In this document: piece after piece, positions 45,221-52,835 of the stretch | Layout: every line of letters begins with the position of its first letter | Numbering within the stretch: the stretch's first letter is position 1 | Assembly (NCBI RefSeq): GCF_001687625.2 | Contig: NZ_CP016538.2 | Span: forward strand, 716,001-780,000 | Length of the DNA stretch: 64,000 nt | Origin: Planococcus maritimus | GTDB taxonomy: Bacteria > Bacillota > Bacilli > Bacillales_A > Planococcaceae | Direction: 5' to 3' | The notes under the pieces: generated by a model | Databases searched by the model: none | Seen by the model: the letters and a program-made list of their open reading frames with translations, nothing else | What the model was told of the DNA's origin: nothing | Translations under genes and position numbers: made by a program

Positions 45221-45874
45221 ATGGAAAAGTGGGCCCGTTTTCTTGAAGTAAACTCTTCTCGTATTTTGGAATTGACGATTGACCACGCCATCCTCGTTTC
45301 ATTGGCTATTTTCGTTGCACTATTGATTGGCATTCCACTTGGTATTTACTTAACTACGAACCAATACCTTGCAGACACAGTTCTTCAAATCGCCTCTATT
45401 ACATTAACCATCCCGAGTATCGCACTCTTCGGGGTAATGATTCCGATCTTCTCCCTGATCAACCAGGGAATCGGCTTTGTGCCGGCTTTTGTGGCGCTCG
45501 TGCTGTATTCACAATTGCCGATTATCCGCAATACGTATACCGGCATTAAAAACGTCAATCCTGAAATGCGTGATGCAGCAATCGGCATGGGCATGAAAAC
45601 CCGCCAACGATTATTGCGCGTTGAAATTCCAAATGCCTTGCCGGTTATCATGGCAGGCGTCCGCACGGCGGTGGTCATGAATATCGGCATCGCTGTCATC
45701 GCCGCTTATATCGGCGCAGGCGGCCTAGGCGTACTTATTACACAAGGCATCAGCCGGAACGATAATTACTTGATTATCAGTGGATCTATCGCAGTCGCGA
45801 TACTGGCGATCATTGCAGATGCCATTCTACTACTGATTCAAAAGCGTTTTACGAAAAAAGTAATCGCGGAGTAA
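45221..45874 (+). CDS. Osmoprotectant ABC transporter permease (OpuCB-like)
   Basis: Inner-membrane permease of a glycine betaine/carnitine/choline ABC importer. 217 residues from ATG 45221 after GAAGGGAGG; the open frame upstream belongs to the leader. Five or six hydrophobic segments, with the binding-protein-dependent permease motif MRDAAIGMGMKTRQRLLRVEIP that contacts the ATPase. It is the first gene of a four-gene operon: permease, ATPase, permease, binding lipoprotein. Confidence 0.92.
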   Translation: MEKWARFLEVNSSRILELTIDHAILVSLAIFVALLIGIPLGIYLTTNQYLADTVLQIASITLTIPSIALFGVMIPIFSLINQGIGFVPAFVALVLYSQLPIIRNTYTGIKNVNPEMRDAAIGMGMKTRQRLLRVEIPNALPVIMAGVRTAVVMNIGIAVIAAYIGAGGLGVLITQGISRNDNYLIISGSIAVAILAIIADAILLLIQKRFTKKVIAE

Positions 45875-45892
45875 CTGCAGAGAGGTGAGTCT

Positions 45893-46885
45893 ATGATTTC
45901 ATTTAATCACGTAACAAAAAGCTTTGGCGAAAAAATAACCGCGATCGATGACGTCGACTTCACGGTGGAAGAAGGCAAAATCGTCGTGCTGCTCGGTCCT
46001 TCAGGGTGCGGGAAAACGACATTGCTTCGGATGGTCAACCAGCTTGAGTCCATCACAAAAGGCGAGATCGTCATCAACGGCGAAAACTCGAAAGACTTGG
46101 ATCCGATCGAATTGAGACGCAAAATCGGCTACGTCATTCAAAGCAACGGCTTATTCCCGAACATGACCATTGAAGAAAACGTCATGCTTGTCCCGGACCT
46201 ATTGGGCTGGAACAAGAAGAAAAAGCGTGAACGCTTTGAGTACCTGATGAAGCTGATTGGTTTGGAGCCTAAAGATTATGGCAAACGCTACCCGCATGAA
46301 TTATCAGGCGGCCAGCAGCAACGAATTGGTGTGGTTCGGGCACTTGCGGCAGATCCACCGGTCATGCTGATGGATGAACCGTTCGGTGCGCTTGACCCGA
46401 TCATCCGCGATAAGATTCAGGAAGAATTCCTTCAGATTCAACGTGAAGTCAAGAAGACCATTTTGTTTGTCAGCCATGATATTGATGAGGCAATCAAAAT
46501 GGCAGACAAGATTGTCCTGTTGCGCGACGGCAAAGTCATGCAATTCGATACGCCATCGGAAATGCTGGCGCATCCCAAGAACGAATTTGTTTCACAGTTT
46601 TTCGGAAAGGACCGAGCGATAAAAGGTCTAAGCTTGCACACAGTTCAAAATTTACGTGAAGTCATCGGGCTGGGGCCAGTCGATGAAGCTATTCAAGATA
46701 CAAAAACAATCCATGTCCACCAAGATCTGCGCAATACCTTGTCGATGCTATTGAACCAAGAAGCGGATCAAGTCATCGTCAAAGATGAGCAGGATGAAAA
46801 TATCGGGACAATTACCATTGATATGGTCCAAAAATATTTGCATTACGAAATTAAAGGGAAGATGTCCGCCTCCCAGGAAGGGTGA
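45893..46885 (+). CDS. Osmoprotectant ABC transporter ATPase (OpuCA-like)
   Basis: Energises the importer; 330 residues. Walker A GPSGCGKTTLLRM, signature LSGGQQQRIGVVRAL, Walker B VMLMDEPFGALDP and His switch SHDIDEAI. The C-terminal ~90 residues contain CBS-like sequence (DTKTIHVHQDLRNTL...IGTITIDMVQKYL). Only one CBS unit is evident, whereas classical OpuCA/OpuAA carry two. Preceded by AGAGGTGAG. The following permease starts five bases after its stop. Confidence 0.93.
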   Translation: MISFNHVTKSFGEKITAIDDVDFTVEEGKIVVLLGPSGCGKTTLLRMVNQLESITKGEIVINGENSKDLDPIELRRKIGYVIQSNGLFPNMTIEENVMLVPDLLGWNKKKKRERFEYLMKLIGLEPKDYGKRYPHELSGGQQQRIGVVRALAADPPVMLMDEPFGALDPIIRDKIQEEFLQIQREVKKTILFVSHDIDEAIKMADKIVLLRDGKVMQFDTPSEMLAHPKNEFVSQFFGKDRAIKGLSLHTVQNLREVIGLGPVDEAIQDTKTIHVHQDLRNTLSMLLNQEADQVIVKDEQDENIGTITIDMVQKYLHYEIKGKMSASQEG

Positions 46886-46889
46886 TCCT

Positions 46890-47627
46890 GTGAAACGTAA
46901 AAAATTAATAGGCAGTATTGTTAGGTATGCGCTTTATGCAGCGGTCGCCGCGTTTTTCATCTGGGCGATTTCCAATAGTTATTTTGATTATATTTTCAGC
47001 CAATCGGATACCTTTTTAGTGTTATTGAGACAGCACGTCGTATTGGTACTGGTTTCTTCACTGCTAGCCATTTTAATCGCTGTGCCGGCTGGCATTCTCA
47101 TCACCCGGCCGAAATTCAAAAAAGCGGAGTGGGTGTTCTCCAACATCGCAAACTTGGGACAAACCATTCCAAGTCTCGCCGTACTTGCCTTAATGATCAG
47201 TATTTTAGGGATCGGCTTTCAGACGGCGGTGTTTGCGCTGTTTATTTATTCGATCTTGCCGATTTTCAGAAACACCGTCGCAGGAATCGATTCGATCGAT
47301 AAGAACATGATCGATGCAGCGAAAGGAATGGGCATGAAACCCCACCAAATTCTCTTTCGTATCGAGCTTCCCAACTCCGCTTACTCAATTCTAGCCGGCA
47401 TTCGCACGGCTGTCGTCTTGAATATCGGGACAGCGGCTCTTGCCTATGTGGTCGGAGCGGGTGGCCTAGGCGTATGGATTTTCACCGGCATCAATTTGTT
47501 TGACAACGGCTTCCTTATTTCAGGAGCGATCCCGGTGACGCTATTGGCGATTCTTGCTGATTATATCCTGCGCAAAGTGGAATATATCGTCGTGCCGAAA
47601 GGGTCAAGGCGTGTTGAGAAAGCTTAG
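46890..47627 (+). CDS. Osmoprotectant ABC transporter permease (OpuCD-like)
   Basis: Second permease, 245 residues. The start is GTG 46890, after AGGAAGGG; the frame is open further upstream but that portion overlaps the ATPase. Six hydrophobic segments and the ATPase-contact motif MIDAAKGMGMKPHQILFRIELP, closely parallel to the first permease. An AGGAGGT site for the binding protein follows within 25 bp. Confidence 0.92.
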   Translation: MKRKKLIGSIVRYALYAAVAAFFIWAISNSYFDYIFSQSDTFLVLLRQHVVLVLVSSLLAILIAVPAGILITRPKFKKAEWVFSNIANLGQTIPSLAVLALMISILGIGFQTAVFALFIYSILPIFRNTVAGIDSIDKNMIDAAKGMGMKPHQILFRIELPNSAYSILAGIRTAVVLNIGTAALAYVVGAGGLGVWIFTGINLFDNGFLISGAIPVTLLAILADYILRKVEYIVVPKGSRRVEKA

Positions 47628-47649
47628 CGAATAGGAGGTATCGGAATTT

Positions 47650-48552
47650 GTGATTAACTCACTCAAACTTATCCCCTTGCTGGTCATTGCGCTGATCCTG
47701 TCCGCTTGTTCGGGCGTGACAGGAAAAGAAGTGACCGTCGGGGGCAAAAACTTCACCGAACAGTATTTATTGTCCGAGATGACGGCGTTCTTATTGGTGG
47801 AAGAAGGATTTAAAGTCAATCAAATGAACAATCTCGGAAGCAGTGTCGTCCGTTCCGCACTCATCAATGGACAAGTGGACATGATGTGGGAATACACGGG
47901 AACCGCCCTCATCACGTATATGGGAGAAGAATCCATTTCGGACCCGGAAGCGGCTTTTGATCGGGTCAAAGAACTCGACAGTGAAAACAACATCCACTGG
48001 ATGAACATGTCGGAAGTCAACAACACCTATGCGCTTGCGATGACCAGCGAACGGTCGGAAGAACTCGGCATTACCTCAATCAGTGATTTGGCTGATTACA
48101 TTAATGACAATCCAGGCGAGCTTACAATGGCGGCCGATGCAGAATTTGCCAATCGTTCGGACGGCCTTCCGGGAGTAGAAGAAACGTATGGATTTAGTTT
48201 CGGCTCCGGGCAAGTTAAGCAAATGGACTTGGGCTTAACGCAGCGTTCGCTCGATAACGAGCAAGTAGACGTTTCGGTGGCTTTCGAAACGGATGCCACC
48301 ATCAGAAGTTACGACCTCGTCGTGCTAGAAGATGATGAACGCTTTTTCCCGCCTTACCGGATAGCGGTAACGATTAACGAGGAAGTGTTCGAAGAGTATC
48401 CGGAAATCGAAGAAATCACAGCCCGCTTAGCCGATAGACTCGACAGCAATATTATGCGCGAGCTGAACTACCTGGTAGATATCGAAGGCCAGAGTGTATC
48501 GGTTGTTGCCTATGACTGGCTAGTGGAAAGTGGTTTGCTGGAAGAGGAATAA
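47650..48552 (+). CDS. Osmoprotectant-binding lipoprotein (OpuCC-like)
   Basis: Membrane-tethered substrate receptor of the importer, 300 residues. Lipobox ILSAC gives lipidated Cys20; the mature start VTVGGKNFTEQYLLSEM is typical of the OpuCC/ProX family. GTG start with TAGGAGGT seven to eight bases upstream. Last gene of the operon; a terminator follows at 48573. The ligand (betaine, choline, carnitine) cannot be decided from sequence alone. Confidence 0.93.
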   Translation: MINSLKLIPLLVIALILSACSGVTGKEVTVGGKNFTEQYLLSEMTAFLLVEEGFKVNQMNNLGSSVVRSALINGQVDMMWEYTGTALITYMGEESISDPEAAFDRVKELDSENNIHWMNMSEVNNTYALAMTSERSEELGITSISDLADYINDNPGELTMAADAEFANRSDGLPGVEETYGFSFGSGQVKQMDLGLTQRSLDNEQVDVSVAFETDATIRSYDLVVLEDDERFFPPYRIAVTINEEVFEEYPEIEEITARLADRLDSNIMRELNYLVDIEGQSVSVVAYDWLVESGLLEEE

Positions 48553-48572
48553 GCGTTATCACTGAAAGTCCG

Positions 48573-48607
48573 AAAAACCGCCATTCTTACGAGAATGGCG
48601 GTTTTTT
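48573..48607 (+). terminator. Terminator of OpuC-type operon (copy 1)
   Basis: AACCGCCATTC / GAATGGCGGTT stem, six-base loop, T6. Repeated with two base changes at 48846-48881 on the far side of an intergenic repeat. Confidence 0.95.
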
Positions 48608-48611
48608 AAGC

Positions 48612-48845
48612 TTTCGAGAAACTCTAACAACCGTATTTTCCGAAGCTTATCGCTCGCTTTCCGTGGGGCGGGAATCGAGCCTCCTCATTCGCTACGCTTC
48701 TTGCGGGGTCTCTCAAACCCGCTAATCCCACAGGAGTCGAGCGAACGCTTCTTCAAATACTTAGATAGATCTTTGATTGTTGAATGTAGAAAGAGATGTT
48801 TTCTCTCGTATTTAATAACGAATCATAGACTTCTTCAACGAGCTG
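48612..48845 (+). repeat. Dispersed intergenic repeat, copy A
   Basis: About 235 bp starting TTTCGAGAAAC (48613) and ending GACTTCTTCAACGAGCTG (48828-48845). The core CCGAAGCTTATCGCTCGCT is at 48640-48658. It shares long blocks with the copies at 52549-52786 and 443-690. Its two ends are imperfect inverted copies of each other. No coding potential is supported. It is flanked on both sides by the same terminator hairpin. Confidence 0.88.
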
Positions 48846-48881
48846 AAAAATCGCCATTCTTACGAGATTGGCGGTTTTTTT
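48846..48881 (+). terminator. Duplicated terminator (copy 2)
   Basis: Matches 48573-48607 except for two substitutions, one making a wobble and one a mismatch in the stem (ATCGCCATTC/GATTGGCGGT), then T7. Confidence 0.85.
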
Positions 48882-48988
48882 ATGTGCGAGACCAATTCCA
48901 GTAAACTTTGCCGAATAAGAAATTTTAAAGGGGAATTTCAATAAATGAAGAAATGGTAGGTAGCTGAAAAGTTAAGGAGGCGTCATCC

Positions 48989-49873
48989 ATGAAAGATGTA
49001 AAAGAAGGCTTCATTCCCGTCACTGGGGGCAAGGTCTGGTACCGGATCACGGGCACCGGCCCCGGCATCCCGCTTTTACTTTTGCACGGCGGGCCGGGAA
49101 TGAAAAGCAACGACAGCGACCCACTTCGACAGCTGGGCGCAGAACGGCCGATCATCCAATACGACCAGCTGGGCTGCGGCAAATCGGAGCGGCCGGAAGA
49201 TCGGTCTCTTTGGACAGTGGACCGCTACGTCGAAGAGCTCGGCCAAGTGATCCAAGCACTCGAGTTAGAAGAAGTCCATTTGCTTGGGCATTCCTGGGGG
49301 ACGATGCTCGCTGCTTCGTATCTATTTACAAAGCCTGGCGGCGTGCGCAGTGTCTTGTTTTCCGGACCCGCGCTCGAAGCGCAGCGCTGGGAGCGGGACC
49401 AGCGTGCTTATTTGAAACAATTCCCGGCACATGTGCAACAGACGATTGAGGAACATGAAAACCAAGGAACGACTGATTCAGAAGATTACCAGGAAGCGAT
49501 GATGGCATATTACAAAACGCATATGTGCCGCGTCGATCCTTGGCCAAACGAGCTGTCGGAGGATCTCGAGCAGCTGAACCCTCAGGTTTATAATCATATG
49601 TGGGGAGCATCAGAATTCACGGTTACCGGCACCTTGAAGCAGTTCGATGCGACCGGGCGCCTGCCTGAAATCGACATTCCGTCTTTATTTACGTGCGGGC
49701 GCTACGACGAAGCGACGCCTGAAGCAACAGAACATTATGCAAGTCTCGTGCCGGATGCCGAATTCCACGTGTTCGAAAATAGCTCGCATATGCCGTCTAT
49801 CGAAGAACCTGAAGCGTATGTCGAGACTGTCCGCGAATGGGTCAACCGGCAGGAAATGAAGCCAGGAGCTTAA
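48989..49873 (+). CDS. Alpha/beta hydrolase, proline iminopeptidase-like
   Basis: 294 residues, family S33-type fold. Oxyanion motif LLLLHGGPGMKS, nucleophile Ser102 in LLGHSWGTML, acid in CGRYDEATPE and His in NSSHMPSIEEPE. The HGGPG and GHSWG pairing is characteristic of proline iminopeptidase and related peptidases; a lactonase or other hydrolase is possible. TTAAGGAGG precedes the ATG. No signal peptide. It stands alone after the OpuC operon and the repeat element. Confidence 0.88.
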   Translation: MKDVKEGFIPVTGGKVWYRITGTGPGIPLLLLHGGPGMKSNDSDPLRQLGAERPIIQYDQLGCGKSERPEDRSLWTVDRYVEELGQVIQALELEEVHLLGHSWGTMLAASYLFTKPGGVRSVLFSGPALEAQRWERDQRAYLKQFPAHVQQTIEEHENQGTTDSEDYQEAMMAYYKTHMCRVDPWPNELSEDLEQLNPQVYNHMWGASEFTVTGTLKQFDATGRLPEIDIPSLFTCGRYDEATPEATEHYASLVPDAEFHVFENSSHMPSIEEPEAYVETVREWVNRQEMKPGA

Positions 49874-49969
49874 TTGAACACGCAAATGCTATGACGGAGA
49901 GGAACCTCGAGTAGGGGCAGTTCGTTATTTTAATGGAACGAAGCTCTACAGACCAGAGGAGAGATGGGC

Positions 49970-50650
49970 ATGAACGATGAGCGATGGCAATTGGCGGCTC
50001 AAGCTTTAGCGGCGGTAAATGTGACAGCACATCCCAATAACGAACCGGTAACGATAACGGGGACGGCAGATGGATTTCGCTGCATCGGTGTCGGTACGGA
50101 CGCAGCGGTGTTTCAAGCTGAGAAATTTCCAGAGTACGCGTTCAAAGTATACGCAGAAGGCAAAAGCGACAAGCTCGAAGCGGAAGCGGCGGTTTACAGA
50201 CAAATTGGGGACTCCGCTTATTTCTCGACTTGCTACGGCAGAGACGAGCGCTTGCTTGTGTTGAGATTCGAACAAGGCCCAACTTTATTCGACTGCCTGT
50301 TGCAAGGCATTTTTGTGCCGGAGCAAGCAATTGACGACGTGGAAAAAGCGCGCGACTATATCCGCGAAATCGGACTCAACCCCCGGGACATTCATTTAAA
50401 GAACATCATCTTGCAAAATGGCCGTGCAAAGCTGCTCGATGTCTCCGAATACATCCAGCCTGGCAACGATTTCCGTTGGGAGCATTTAAAAAAAGCTTAT
50501 GTGGAATATTACCCGATCATCGATGGTAAACCGGTGCCGTTCTGGCTGCTCGACACGATCCGCAAATGGTACCATCAGTGGAATCGGTACTCCGCGACTT
50601 TCGATGAATTCATGCGCATCGTTTCTAAGCAATTAAATTACCGGAAATAA
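49970..50650 (+). CDS. Protein kinase-like protein with altered catalytic loop
   Basis: 226 residues from ATG 49970 (six bases after AGAGGAGAG). Kinase-fold traces: IGVGTDAAVFQAE as a glycine-rich loop, YAFKVYAEGKSDKLEAEAAVY with the ATP-binding Lys and helix C Glu, LNPRDIHLKNIIL as catalytic loop and AKLLDVSEYI where DFG would be. The catalytic loop keeps Asp and Asn. It resembles small Bacillus kinase-like proteins such as YrzF (tentative). The substrate and activity are unknown. Ends at a terminator. Confidence 0.75.
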   Translation: MNDERWQLAAQALAAVNVTAHPNNEPVTITGTADGFRCIGVGTDAAVFQAEKFPEYAFKVYAEGKSDKLEAEAAVYRQIGDSAYFSTCYGRDERLLVLRFEQGPTLFDCLLQGIFVPEQAIDDVEKARDYIREIGLNPRDIHLKNIILQNGRAKLLDVSEYIQPGNDFRWEHLKKAYVEYYPIIDGKPVPFWLLDTIRKWYHQWNRYSATFDEFMRIVSKQLNYRK

Positions 50651-50657
50651 GGCTAGG

Positions 50658-50699
50658 GAACAATGAGCTTTCCACCCAGGAGAGCTTGTTGTTCTTTTT
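50658..50699 (+). terminator. Terminator after kinase-like gene
   Basis: GAACAATGAGCTTTCC / GGAGAGCTTGTTGTTC imperfect stem followed by T5. Confidence 0.85.
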
Positions 50700-50827
50700 G
50701 ATGAGGTAAATTAATGATGATATTACTTCTATCAAATTCAAAATTTTATATTTTTTTAAAGAAAATTATTATTTGTATATAATGAGGGGAGAAATGCACT
50801 AGAGCAATAGACATAGGAGGCTTCACA

Positions 50828-52513
50828 ATGATTAAACGAAATAAAGCTTTGGCTTTAATGCTAACTGCCAGCTTAGTTGCCGTGCTTACGGCCTGCGGTG
50901 GGGAAGATGAAACTGCCACGGATACAGAAAAGGCTGCACCGAAAAGCGAATTGGATAGCTTACAGGAACTGCGGATTACGACAGGTTCTGGAATTCCGAC
51001 CATGGACTCTGTGCTGGCAGATGATGCAGTATCGTTCACCATGTTGAACAACGCGGGCGAAGGCTTGTATCGCCTCGATCAGCAGAATAAGGCGATTCCA
51101 GCGATGGCATCCGGCGAACCTGAAATTAGCGAAGATGGCTTGACCTATACGTTTACATTACGCGATGCGAATTGGTCGGACGGCTCGCCTGTAACGGCAC
51201 ATGATTTTGTCTTTGCGTGGCAGCGCGCGGCCGACCCGGAAACAGGCTCTACTTATGGACCGTATATGATGGCTGGAACCATCAAAAATGCCGAGGCAAT
51301 TGCAGCGGGTGAACTGGACAAATCGGAACTCGGCATAACAGCGGAAGATGACCAAACACTGGTCGTATCGCTTGAACGCCCGATTCCTTACTTCTTGTCG
51401 TTGATGGCATTCGGCACATTTTATCCACAGAACGAAGCATATGTGACGGAACATGGAGACGACTATGCCATGGACTCATCCAAACTGATATCGAACGGGC
51501 CGTTCATATTGGCAAACTGGGACGCTACGGCGATGTCATGGGAATTGGAGAAAAACCCTGAATACTGGGATGCGGAAAATGTGAAGATGGAAACTGTTGA
51601 ATTTAATATCGTTCCGGATCCAGGGACTGGCGTTAATTTGTATGAGACAGGAGATGCGGACCGTGCCGGATTAGCTGGCGAATTTGCGATGCAATACGCA
51701 GAGGATGAAGAAGTCGTGCGCGTCTTGAAACCGTCTGTTTATTATTTGCAATTTAATCAACAGCGCGAAGGCGAATCGACACCGCTTGCCAACGCGAAAT
51801 TGCGCAAAGCCTTGGCATTGTCTTTCAACAAACAGGACTTGGCCGATATCGTTCTTGCTAATGGATCGATCCCGGCAGACTTCTTGGTCCCAACAGAATT
51901 CACGTTTGATGCGGACAACGAAGATTTCCGCCAAGTGAACGGAGATATGATGGAATTCAATGCTGAAGAAGCGAAAGCTTTATGGGCTGAAGGCTTGGAA
52001 GAAGAAGGGCTGACGGAAGTGAGCCTGGAATACTTAAGCGGCGATACGGAACTTTCGAAAAAAATCGATGCCTATATGCAAGACCAGATGGAAGGCAATC
52101 TGGAGGGCTTGACGCTGGAGATGAGCCAAGTGCCATTCAACGTCCTGCTCGATAAAAACGAAGCGCAGGATTACGATATCCAAAGCACAGGTTGGGGCCC
52201 GGATTTCCAAGACCCGATTACATTTCTTGATTTGTTCGCGACGGATTCAACTCAAAACACGATGGCGTATTCCAATGAACAAGTGGACGAATTGCTTGAA
52301 CAGGCGAACGGCGAACTTGCCTTGAAGCCGGAAGAGCGCTGGCAAGCGTTAGCGGAAGTCGAGAAAATTCTCGTGGAAGAAGATGCCGCCATCGCCAATA
52401 TGTATCAGTTCGGAAGCATGGCGCTTCAAAAACCGTATGTGCACGATGTCATCACACATCCGTTCACTGGCGATTTCAGCTATAAATGGGCGTATATCTC
52501 AGGAAGAGAATAA
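50828..52513 (+). CDS. Oligopeptide ABC transporter binding lipoprotein (OppA-like)
   Basis: Extracellular peptide receptor anchored by lipid, 561 residues, family 5 solute-binding protein. Lipobox VLTAC places lipid Cys23. Segments typical of OppA: TYTFTLRDANWSDGSPVTAHDFVFAWQRA and TGWGPDFQDPITFLDLF. TAGGAGG precedes the ATG, and TATAAT is at 50778-50783. No permease or ATPase gene is adjacent, so it is an orphan receptor that must borrow an Opp/Dpp complex or act in peptide signalling. Terminator follows at once. Confidence 0.93.
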   Translation: MIKRNKALALMLTASLVAVLTACGGEDETATDTEKAAPKSELDSLQELRITTGSGIPTMDSVLADDAVSFTMLNNAGEGLYRLDQQNKAIPAMASGEPEISEDGLTYTFTLRDANWSDGSPVTAHDFVFAWQRAADPETGSTYGPYMMAGTIKNAEAIAAGELDKSELGITAEDDQTLVVSLERPIPYFLSLMAFGTFYPQNEAYVTEHGDDYAMDSSKLISNGPFILANWDATAMSWELEKNPEYWDAENVKMETVEFNIVPDPGTGVNLYETGDADRAGLAGEFAMQYAEDEEVVRVLKPSVYYLQFNQQREGESTPLANAKLRKALALSFNKQDLADIVLANGSIPADFLVPTEFTFDADNEDFRQVNGDMMEFNAEEAKALWAEGLEEEGLTEVSLEYLSGDTELSKKIDAYMQDQMEGNLEGLTLEMSQVPFNVLLDKNEAQDYDIQSTGWGPDFQDPITFLDLFATDSTQNTMAYSNEQVDELLEQANGELALKPEERWQALAEVEKILVEEDAAIANMYQFGSMALQKPYVHDVITHPFTGDFSYKWAYISGRE

Positions 52514-52514
52514 G

Positions 52515-52548
52515 AAAAGGAGGATGGCAGTCGCCATCCTCCTTTTTT
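52515..52548 (+). terminator. Terminator of OppA-like gene (copy 1)
   Basis: AAGGAGGATGGC-AGTC-GCCATCCTCCTT, 12-bp perfect stem with T6. The same 33 bases recur at 52787-52820 beyond the repeat element. Confidence 0.95.
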
Positions 52549-52786
52549 CAAGTTGTCGAGAAAGCGAAAAGCCGTATTTTCCGAAGCTTATCGCTCGCTT
52601 TCCGTGGGGCGGGAATCGAGCCTCCTCGTTCGCTTCGCTCGCTGCGGGGTCTCTCAAACCCGCTAGTCCCACTGGAGTCGAGCGAACGCTTCTCCAAATA
52701 CTTAGAGAGGTCATTGCTGTTGAAAATAGAAAAGGCCGCTCTTTTTTCATAGTTGAGAGCGAACCATAGACTTCTTTAAAACACAT
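52549..52786 (+). repeat. Dispersed intergenic repeat, copy B
   Basis: About 238 bp beginning CAAGTTGTCGAGAAAG and ending GACTTCTTTAAAACACAT. The core CCGAAGCTTATCGCTCGCT is at 52581-52599, GGGCGGGAATCGAGCCTCCT at 52607-52626, and GGAGTCGAGCGAACGCTTCT at 52674-52693. It is the best match to copy A. Flanked on both sides by the same terminator. No gene. Confidence 0.9.
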
Positions 52787-52820
52787 AAAAAGGAGGATGG
52801 CAGTCGCCATCCTCCTTTTT
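52787..52820. terminator. Duplicated terminator (copy 2)
   Basis: Identical over 33 bases to 52515-52547. With A5 before and T5 after, it can also stop the convergent DUF2207 gene. Confidence 0.93.
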
Positions 52821-52835
52821 AGGTGTTTATTTACC

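Noticed and set aside
46785-46889. N-terminal extension of the second OpuC permease
   Set aside because: It would overlap the ATPase by 100 bases; GTG 46890 has a good ribosome site and starts a normal basic N-region.
48573-52820. Whole 48.5-52.8 kb segment as a composite transposon between the two repeat copies
   Set aside because: The copies are in direct orientation with different duplicated flanks, and the genes between are ordinary; separate insertions explain it better.
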